Notes under the pieces: generated by a model
Databases searched by the model: none
The model's input: only the letters and a program-made list of their open reading frames with translations
What the model was told of the DNA's origin: nothing
Part shown: positions 57,402 to 64,000 of the stretch, piece after piece
Position numbering within the stretch: the first letter of the stretch is position 1
How the letters are laid out: each line of letters begins with the position of its first letter
Translations under genes and position numbers: made by a program
NCBI RefSeq assembly: GCF_011378715.1
Contig: NZ_WTKU01000002.1
Span: forward strand, 273,852-337,851
Direction of reading: 5' to 3'
DNA from: Psychromonas sp. SA13A
Lineage (GTDB): Bacteria > Pseudomonadota > Gammaproteobacteria > Enterobacterales > Psychromonadaceae
DNA: 64,000 bases

Positions 57402-58100
57402 CGACCTACTTTATATAAACCTCACTGCTCTTAAGCAATAACAGACTGAATGTTCTGCTATTGCTTTGTCTACTTTGCACTGTTCATACTCATTAAATAC
57501 TTTAACTTATACTTATTCCACTAAATTGCTGCTCATTGTTGTTGGTTCAAATACTCCAATTCTGCGTTAAAAACTTTACAGAGAGAAACAATTATTTGGC
57601 AGACTAAACTCTGTCTTGTTTTCCTGAATAAAAGTCAGATCACATATTTAGAAAATACCCGTCACCATTCAAGATGCAAAAATCAGCAAGCCGTGAGGTG
57701 AACAGATTCTAGGCATAAAGGCAAAGATCTAATGGGTTAAATCGAAACTTTATAACAACGAAGATAGTTGCATCACGACTTGTCCTGTGGGTCGTCAACT
57801 CGAAAACCAATACTGCATTGCAACATTTGTTAAGGACTATCCATTGTCATCATATTACGTCTTGTCTTGATGTCCGAGTTAGCGACTGAATATGTATCTT
57901 GATTGATAACGGGTCTAATTCACATGATTACTTTTACAAATGACTTGCACCGAATATTAAATGCAATTAGTATCGAATTTATAGTTGTATATACATGTAT
58001 GCCTTATTGTATGTAGTTACATTTACTAAAAAATACAAGTCACTTTTACCTGACAACAGGTAGATGAAACTAAGTAACCAATGTTATGGAGAATTGCACC
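57402..58100. promoter_or_regulatory. hutH promoter region, 699 bp without a gene
   Basis: Contains a second HutC-like palindrome at 57984-57997. A GC-richer stretch near 57660-57840 (CCGTCACCATTCAAGATGC and following) differs in composition from its surroundings and may be a relic of a repeat or mobile element; I could not identify it. Confidence 0.5.
57984..57997. promoter_or_regulatory. HutC operator before hutH
   Basis: GTTGTATATACATG, 12 of 14 bases identical to the core of the palindrome at 56508. Confidence 0.75.
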
Positions 58101-59633
58101 ATGTTTGAATTGACCATTAATCCAGGAAAACTGACGCTTAATGAATTACGCAAGATTAGCCGTGAAGCCGTAAAATTATCTTTGCATGAAAGTGCCATTG
58201 AAGGGATCCACGCCAGTAATCAGATCGTTAATGATGTTATTGCCGATGACCGTGCCGTCTACGGAATTAATACTGGATTTGGTCTACTAGCCAACACACG
58301 TATTAAAACTGAAGATTTAGATGAGTTACAGCGAAGTATCGTACTATCACACGCGGCAGGCATTGGTAAATTAATGAGCGATGCCACCGTCAAATTGGTG
58401 ATGACTTTAAAAGTAAACAGCTTAGCACGCGGTTTTTCTGGCATTCGCTTATCGGTAATTGAAGCATTGATTACTTTGGTTAATAAACAAGTTTATCCAT
58501 GTATTCCACAAAAAGGCTCAGTTGGTGCCTCTGGTGACCTTGCCCCCTTAGCACATATGAGCGCCGTACTTTTAGGTGAAGGACAAGCTCGTTATAAAGG
58601 TGAGATTATTTCTGGACAAGCTGCTTTAGCGATTGCAGGGCTTCAACCTATTACACTAGCACCGAAAGAAGGTTTAGCATTGCTTAATGGTACGCAAGCA
58701 TCAACAGCTTTTGCTTTAGAAGGTTTATTTCATGCCGAAGATTTGTTTGCTTCTGCCATTGTTTGCGGTTCGTTATCCGTTGAAGCTGCGCTAGGTAGCC
58801 GCAGTCCTTTTGATGATCGTGTTCACCAAGTTCGTGGTCACCAAGGACAAATAGATGCAGCCGCTGCATACCGTCATCTATTACGTGATAGCAGTGCAAT
58901 AAGTGAATCTCATGTTGATTGTGAGAAAGTGCAAGACCCGTATTCTTTACGTTGTCAGCCTCAAGTCATGGGCGCTTGTTTAGATCAAATTCGTAATTCA
59001 GCTAGAACATTACATATTGAAGCAAACTCTGTTTCTGATAATCCGTTAGTGTTTGCACAAGATGGAGATATTATTTCAGCGGGTAATTTCCATGCTGAGC
59101 CCGTTGCGTTTGCAGCAGATAATCTAGCATTAGCAATTGCAGAGATTGGTAGTTTGTCAGAACGCCGTATGGCGTTATTGATTGATAGTGGCTTAAGTAA
59201 GTTACCGCCATTTTTAGTTAATAATGGGGGTGTTAACTCTGGCTTTATGATCGCGCAAGTGACGGCAGCGGCATTAGCAAGTGAAAATAAAACCTTTGCG
59301 CACCCTGCTTCTGTCGATAGCTTGCCCACTTCCGCAAATCAAGAAGACCATGTTTCGATGGCAACCTTTGCGGCGCGTCGTTTAAAAGATATGTCTGAAA
59401 ATACTCGTGGAATTTTAGCCGTTGAAATTCTGTCTGCTGCTCAAGGTATTGATTTCCGTGCACCACTTAAATCTTCTGATGCATTAGAACAAGCAAAAGC
59501 AGAATTACGCGCACAAGTGCCATTTTATGATAAAGACCGTTACTTTGCGGCGGATATCGAAAAAGCGAATAACTTGTTAATACAAGCCGTACATAATGAG
59601 TTGATGCCTGCACAATTATTGCCGAGTCTATGA
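58101..59633 (+). CDS. hutH: histidine ammonia-lyase
   Basis: 510 residues from the ATG at 58101, with GGAG before it. An ATG at 58086 lacks a binding site. It deaminates histidine to urocanate. The MIO electrophile forms from Ala-Ser-Gly in [15 protein letters not shown] (about residues 140-154). Further family motifs are YGINTGFG near residue 53 and [10 protein letters not shown] near 410. First gene of the hutHIGU run and controlled by the HutC palindrome upstream. Confidence 0.97.
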   Translation: MFELTINPGKLTLNELRKISREAVKLSLHESAIEGIHASNQIVNDVIADDRAVYGINTGFGLLANTRIKTEDLDELQRSIVLSHAAGIGKLMSDATVKLVMTLKVNSLARGFSGIRLSVIEALITLVNKQVYPCIPQKGSVGASGDLAPLAHMSAVLLGEGQARYKGEIISGQAALAIAGLQPITLAPKEGLALLNGTQASTAFALEGLFHAEDLFASAIVCGSLSVEAALGSRSPFDDRVHQVRGHQGQIDAAAAYRHLLRDSSAISESHVDCEKVQDPYSLRCQPQVMGACLDQIRNSARTLHIEANSVSDNPLVFAQDGDIISAGNFHAEPVAFAADNLALAIAEIGSLSERRMALLIDSGLSKLPPFLVNNGGVNSGFMIAQVTAAALASENKTFAHPASVDSLPTSANQEDHVSMATFAARRLKDMSENTRGILAVEILSAAQGIDFRAPLKSSDALEQAKAELRAQVPFYDKDRYFAADIEKANNLLIQAVHNELMPAQLLPSL

Positions 59634-59775
59634 TCTCGTGTTTATAAATAACCATACAAAATCTTGTTTTGGTTAATTAAAAGTAACGTTAACGATTGGC
59701 TGGTGTTTAAGGAAAGTATTCTTTTATTGAACATCATTTTTAAGCTTAATATTTCAATATAACTGTGGGGCATTT

Positions 59776-60999
59776 ATGAGTACTTCCCTGAAAATTGATT
59801 CACTTTGGACTGGGTTTCATATTGCTACAATGTGCGATGGTCAATATCACTGCATAGAAAACGCTGCGATAGGCGTTACTAACCAACGTATAAGTTGGAT
59901 TGGAAAGGAAGCCGATTTACCTGCTCATCAATCCCAAATAGAACATGACCTTGGTGGTGGCTGGGTTACCCCTGGCTTAATTGATTGCCACACACACTTA
60001 GTTTTTGGCGGTAATCGTGCCACTGAATTTGAACAGAGACTGAATGGTGTAAGTTATAAAAGCATCTCTGAAAATGGAGGCGGTATTGCTGCTTCCGTGA
60101 AATCAACACGAGAAGAAACCGAGCAACAATTAATACAATCAGCACAAGTTCGATTACAGGCGCTGATCAAAGACGGTGTGACGACTGTAGAAATTAAATC
60201 CGGTTATGGGTTATCTACTGAACACGAAATAAAAATGTTGCGTGCCGCTCGAGCTTTGGCAAGCGAACTTCCCGTTGAAATTAAAACCACTTGTTTAGCT
60301 GCGCACGCTTTACCACCTGAGTTTAAAGGCCAAGCAAATGCTTACATTGATTATTTATGTAATGAGTTATTACCTGAAGTCGCTGAATTAGAACTAGCCG
60401 ATGCTGTTGATGCTTTTTGTGAAAATATTGGTTTTAGCACCGATCAGGTAGCACGTTATTTCAACACTGCACAATCTTTAGGGTTGCCCGTTAAAATCCA
60501 CGCTGAACAATTATCTTCTCAAGGTGGCACTGAGATGGCTGCCAACTTTAAGGCTCTTTCAGCGGATCATATCGAATATATAACCGAACAAGATGTAAAA
60601 GCCATGGCTAACGCAGGCACGGTTGCAGTGTTATTACCGGGCGCATTTTTTACCTTAAAAGAGACACAAAAACCACCTATTGCCCTACTGCGACAATATA
60701 ACGTACCAATGGCTATCGCTACCGATTCAAACCCTGGGACTTCGCCTGTACTTTCTCTCCGATTAATGATGAACATGGCTTGTACTTTATTTGCACTTAC
60801 CCCTGAGGAAGCCCTAGCTGGTGTGACCATTCATGCCGCCAAAGCACTTGGATTAGCTGAAACTCATGGTGTTTTAAGTATCGGTAAAGTGGCAGACTTT
60901 GTTTGCTGGAATGTACAAAGTCCCGGTGAATTAAGTTACTGGATAGGCGGCGACCTTTTGAAAACACGTGTTAAAGCAGGAGAAATTACTCATGGCTAA
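59776..60999 (+). CDS. hutI: imidazolonepropionase
   Basis: 407 residues. It opens imidazolone propionate to N-formimino-glutamate. Amidohydrolase metal site [19 protein letters not shown] (HxH near residues 72-74), substrate residues in [15 protein letters not shown] and [12 protein letters not shown], and Asp in [13 protein letters not shown]. The stop overlaps the start of hutG, so translation is coupled. GGGG lies just before the ATG. Confidence 0.96.
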   Translation: MSTSLKIDSLWTGFHIATMCDGQYHCIENAAIGVTNQRISWIGKEADLPAHQSQIEHDLGGGWVTPGLIDCHTHLVFGGNRATEFEQRLNGVSYKSISENGGGIAASVKSTREETEQQLIQSAQVRLQALIKDGVTTVEIKSGYGLSTEHEIKMLRAARALASELPVEIKTTCLAAHALPPEFKGQANAYIDYLCNELLPEVAELELADAVDAFCENIGFSTDQVARYFNTAQSLGLPVKIHAEQLSSQGGTEMAANFKALSADHIEYITEQDVKAMANAGTVAVLLPGAFFTLKETQKPPIALLRQYNVPMAIATDSNPGTSPVLSLRLMMNMACTLFALTPEEALAGVTIHAAKALGLAETHGVLSIGKVADFVCWNVQSPGELSYWIGGDLLKTRVKAGEITHG

Positions 61000-61939
61000 T
61001 TTCTTAGGGGATGATGTAGAGAAGGTAGTAAATAGTGAAGTAAAGCTTGCTGTAGGTGATGCGGAAGAAAAAGTAATAGATAGCGCAGCAAAAAGTATAA
61101 AAGAAAACGAAGTAAATAAAATGCGATCACCCTTTAACTTTTTTCAAGGTGATAGCCCAATCCTAGTCAGCATGCCACATTCAGGTACCAAACTTATAAC
61201 GGGTATGGAGCAAAGGTTGAGCGAACAAGCGAAAGCATTACCTGATACCGATTGGTTTGTTCCTGAACTGTATGATTTTTTAGAAGCGATGAATATCAGC
61301 CACATTAGCGCGAATTACTCTCGTTATGTAATTGATTTAAATAGACCCGTTGATGATCGGCCACTGTATACCAGTAAAACAACGGGCCTATTTCCTGACA
61401 TTCTATTTTCCGACCAGCCGGTATTCTTAGCAGGTCAAACACATTCGGAAACATTGAAAGCGCAAATAAAAAAACAAATTTGGGCACCCTACCATCAAAA
61501 AATTACTGATGAGTTAATACGTATTAAAGATAAGTTTGGATATGCCATCTTGTTTGATGCACATAGCATCGCTGCATTTGTACCTATGTTATTTACTGGA
61601 AAATTACCTGATTTCAACTTTGGAAATAATAATGGGCTTACTTGTGCGCCTGCGTTGCTAAATATTTTAAATAAAATAATTGCTTCAACACCCTATCAAC
61701 AAGTGAGTAACGGTCGTTTTAAAGGCGGTTATATCACTCGTTCATTCGGCAAACCGCATCAGCAGATTCATGCCATTCAATTAGAATTATCACAGGCAAC
61801 CTACCTCAAGGATGACTGTAATAACTATCAACTTGATCCCGCGAAAAAAACACAAGTAAGTGCGCTTTTACAACAACTATTTCAAGCTTTACTCACAGCA
61901 GGTAACCCAAGCGATTTAAATATTAAGGAAAACAGATAA
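60992..61939 (+). CDS. hutG: N-formylglutamate deformylase with N-terminal extension
   Basis: 315 residues from the ATG at 60992, which overlaps the hutI stop; AGGAG lies 9 bases before it. The family core starts only at about residue 45 ([19 protein letters not shown]). The preceding 43 residues, rich in Glu, Lys and Val, are not part of HutG and are predicted helical. An internal ATG at 61121 is possible but lacks a binding site. Metal residues in SMPHSGT, FDAHSI and [11 protein letters not shown]. It cleaves formylglutamate to glutamate and formate. One-base overlap with hutU. Confidence 0.9.
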   Translation: MANFLGDDVEKVVNSEVKLAVGDAEEKVIDSAAKSIKENEVNKMRSPFNFFQGDSPILVSMPHSGTKLITGMEQRLSEQAKALPDTDWFVPELYDFLEAMNISHISANYSRYVIDLNRPVDDRPLYTSKTTGLFPDILFSDQPVFLAGQTHSETLKAQIKKQIWAPYHQKITDELIRIKDKFGYAILFDAHSIAAFVPMLFTGKLPDFNFGNNNGLTCAPALLNILNKIIASTPYQQVSNGRFKGGYITRSFGKPHQQIHAIQLELSQATYLKDDCNNYQLDPAKKTQVSALLQQLFQALLTAGNPSDLNIKENR

Positions 61940-63936
61940 TGAATTTTAAAGAGATGATTTTAGAAGGGATCCCAAACACATTGCCAGAAAAAAAACAGCG
62001 TAGCACCGAGTTAAGCCATGCACCTAAAAGAAAAGATATTTTAAATCCAGCTGAAAAGAAACTAGCAATAAAAAATGCATTAAGATACTTCTCTCCTGAA
62101 CATCATCAAGTACTTGCTGAAGAGTTTTACGAAGAGCTGCAAAATCACGGTAGAATTTATATGTACCGTTTTATGCCAAATTACAAAATATCAGCAAGGT
62201 CAATTGAAGAATTTCCACATCAATCAAAACAAGCAGCGGCTATTATGCTGATGCTGAGTAATAACCTTGACGATGCAATAGCACAACATCCTGAAGAATT
62301 AATTACCTATGGAGGGAATGGGTCTGTTTTTTCAAATTGGGCACAATACCTTTTGACCATGAAATATCTGGCTGAAATGACTGATCAGCAAACCTTAGTT
62401 TTATACTCAGGACATCCAATGGGCTTATATCCATCAAATAAAGAGGCACCTAGAGTGGTAGTCACAAACGGGATGATGATTCCAAACTATTCTAAACCGG
62501 ATGACTGGGAAAAATTCAACGCACTTGGTGTGACTCAATACGGTCAAATGACGGCTGGTTCGTTTATGTATATTGGGCCACAGGGTATTGTTCATGGCAC
62601 CACCATTACGGTATTAAATGCGGTACGAATGATCAAGGACCGTGACCAATCTACATTGCCTATTTTTGTTACTTCAGGTTTAGGTGGCATGAGTGGTGCA
62701 CAGCCAAAAGCGGCGGTTATTGCGAAAACGATTGGTATTGTTGCTGAAGTTAATCATAAAGCGGCTTATAAAAGGCATCAACAGGGTTGGGTTGACGAAG
62801 TGCATGAGGAGATGGATAAGCTGATTGAACGTATTCATTTAGCAATCAAAGTGAACATCCCTGTTTCTTTAGCTTATCTTGGTAATATAGTTGATCTGTG
62901 GGAACGCTTAGCAATTGAAGATATTACAATTGACCTTGGTTCGGACCAGACTTCACTACATAACCCTTGGGCCGGTGGTTATTACCCAACAAATTATAGT
63001 TTTGAAGAAGCCAATGAGATGATGGCTAATGACCCCGAAAAATTTAAACAAGCAGTACACGACACTTTAAAAAGACATGTAAATGCAATTAATACATTAA
63101 CGGCTAAAGGCATGTACTTTTTTGATTATGGTAATGCCTTTTTATTAGAAGCAAGTCGTGCTGGCGCGGACATTTTAAATCAAAATGGATCATTTAAATA
63201 TGCTTCCTATGTGCAAGATATCATGGGCCCTATGTGTTTTGACTATGGCTTTGGTCCATTTAGATGGGTATGCGCATCATCTGATGGTAAAGATCTTGAT
63301 ACCACAGATCAAATTGCAGCAGAAGTATTACTGGCAATGCACAAGACTGCGCCAGCGGAAATAAAGCAGCAGATTGCTGATAACTTACTTTGGATCCAAG
63401 AAGCTAAAGAAAATAAGATGGTAGTTGGATCACAAGCTAGGATTCTATATGCCGATGCTGAAGGCCGTATGAGAATTGCCGTCGCCTTTAATAAAGCTAT
63501 CAAAGAAGGAAGATTAACAGCACCTGTCATTTTAGGACGAGATCACCACGATGTTTCAGGAACTGATTCACCCTATCGCGAAACCTCAAATATCTACGAT
63601 GGTTCTCAATTTACTGCTGATATGGCAATCCATAATGTCATTGGTGATTCATTCCGTGGAGCAACATGGGTCAGCATTCACAATGGAGGCGGTGTTGGTT
63701 GGGGTGAAGTGATCAACGGTGGTTTTGGCATGATGTTAGACGGTTCAGAAGACTGCGATCGTCGTGTTAAATCGATGCTGCATTGGGATGTAAACAATGG
63801 TATTTCAAGAAGAAGTTGGGCTAGAAATGATGGTGCGGTATTTGCAATTAAACGCGCCATGGAAGTGGAGCCAAACCTTAAAGTAACTATTCCAAACTTT
63901 GCAGATGATGCACTGCTTGATCAACTTATTAATTAA
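61939..63936 (+). CDS. hutU: urocanate hydratase, long form
   Basis: 665 residues, about 110 longer than the usual gammaproteobacterial HutU (near 556) and similar in size to the Bacteroidetes and animal urocanases. It hydrates urocanate using tightly bound NAD. Motifs: YGGNGSVFSNW, QMTAGSFMYIGPQGIVHG, VTSGLGGMSGAQPKA, DLGSDQTSLHNPWAGGYYP, active-site Cys in FGPFRWVCASSDG, and SIHNGGGVGWGEVINGG. Extra residues are mostly at the N-terminus (first ~80) and in the mid region. Last gene of the run, with stop 63 bases before the window edge. Confidence 0.95.
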   Translation: MNFKEMILEGIPNTLPEKKQRSTELSHAPKRKDILNPAEKKLAIKNALRYFSPEHHQVLAEEFYEELQNHGRIYMYRFMPNYKISARSIEEFPHQSKQAAAIMLMLSNNLDDAIAQHPEELITYGGNGSVFSNWAQYLLTMKYLAEMTDQQTLVLYSGHPMGLYPSNKEAPRVVVTNGMMIPNYSKPDDWEKFNALGVTQYGQMTAGSFMYIGPQGIVHGTTITVLNAVRMIKDRDQSTLPIFVTSGLGGMSGAQPKAAVIAKTIGIVAEVNHKAAYKRHQQGWVDEVHEEMDKLIERIHLAIKVNIPVSLAYLGNIVDLWERLAIEDITIDLGSDQTSLHNPWAGGYYPTNYSFEEANEMMANDPEKFKQAVHDTLKRHVNAINTLTAKGMYFFDYGNAFLLEASRAGADILNQNGSFKYASYVQDIMGPMCFDYGFGPFRWVCASSDGKDLDTTDQIAAEVLLAMHKTAPAEIKQQIADNLLWIQEAKENKMVVGSQARILYADAEGRMRIAVAFNKAIKEGRLTAPVILGRDHHDVSGTDSPYRETSNIYDGSQFTADMAIHNVIGDSFRGATWVSIHNGGGVGWGEVINGGFGMMLDGSEDCDRRVKSMLHWDVNNGISRRSWARNDGAVFAIKRAMEVEPNLKVTIPNFADDALLDQLIN

Positions 63937-64000
63937 CAGGCGGATTCAACATTGAAGTGCATAACGACTAAGCAGCTATAACTACCATATGTTCAGCCAT

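Overview
The window looks like chromosome of an AT-rich, cold-adapted marine gammaproteobacterium. A Psychromonas-like host is my inference: dapA-bamC order, long-form PurC, TrmN6, YcaQ, a UhpABC set very like the enteric one, TAXI-TRAP genes and low GC. No tRNA or rRNA gene was seen. The dapA gene runs off the left edge.

Region by region: 1-3.4 kb holds housekeeping genes (dapA, bamC, a DUF2897 protein, purC). 3.7-8.3 kb holds trmN6, a sulfotransferase-like P-loop protein with an internal repeat, and two oxidoreductases beside a divergent LysR regulator. 8.6-11.8 kb is a TAXI-type TRAP uptake system. 12.3-13.9 kb has two glutathione transferase family genes. 14.0-22.4 kb is one long minus-strand block: uhpA-uhpB-uhpC followed by afuA-afuB-afuC, so a hexose-phosphate sensor sits beside a hexose-phosphate ABC importer instead of UhpT. 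A ROK sugar kinase lies divergently next to it. 23.8-38.2 kb is a mixed region: a 5'-nucleotidase-like protein, an AhpD/CMD protein and its TetR regulator, an alpha/beta hydrolase, DUF808/YedI, an ADP-ribosylglycohydrolase, a GGDEF-EAL protein, DUF3297, YcaQ and glutaminase.

38.6-52.6 kb is accessory DNA: orphan envelope proteins, an IS110 relic, a DUF2235 hydrolase, a frameshifted IS1182-type transposase, repeats and almost 4 kb without genes. Inside it, 44.0-48.8 kb carries what I read as integron-type gene cassettes without an integrase. One complete cassette encodes a probable modification-sensing nuclease. The next encodes a HEPN-like protein, and its attC site is interrupted by the 3' end of a group II intron.

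52.6-54.3 kb is an SOS-controlled umuDC operon. 55.1-63.9 kb is a histidine utilisation locus: hutF divergent from hutC, then hutH, hutI, hutG and an unusually long hutU, with HutC-type palindromes at both promoters. It specifies the five-step route from histidine to glutamate plus formate.

Two regulatory patterns link distant genes. The palindrome GAACNNNNGTTC occurs before the GST gene, twice before the CMD gene, and before the TetR gene itself, which suggests a small TetR regulon. HutC palindromes join hutF/hutC to the hutH operon.
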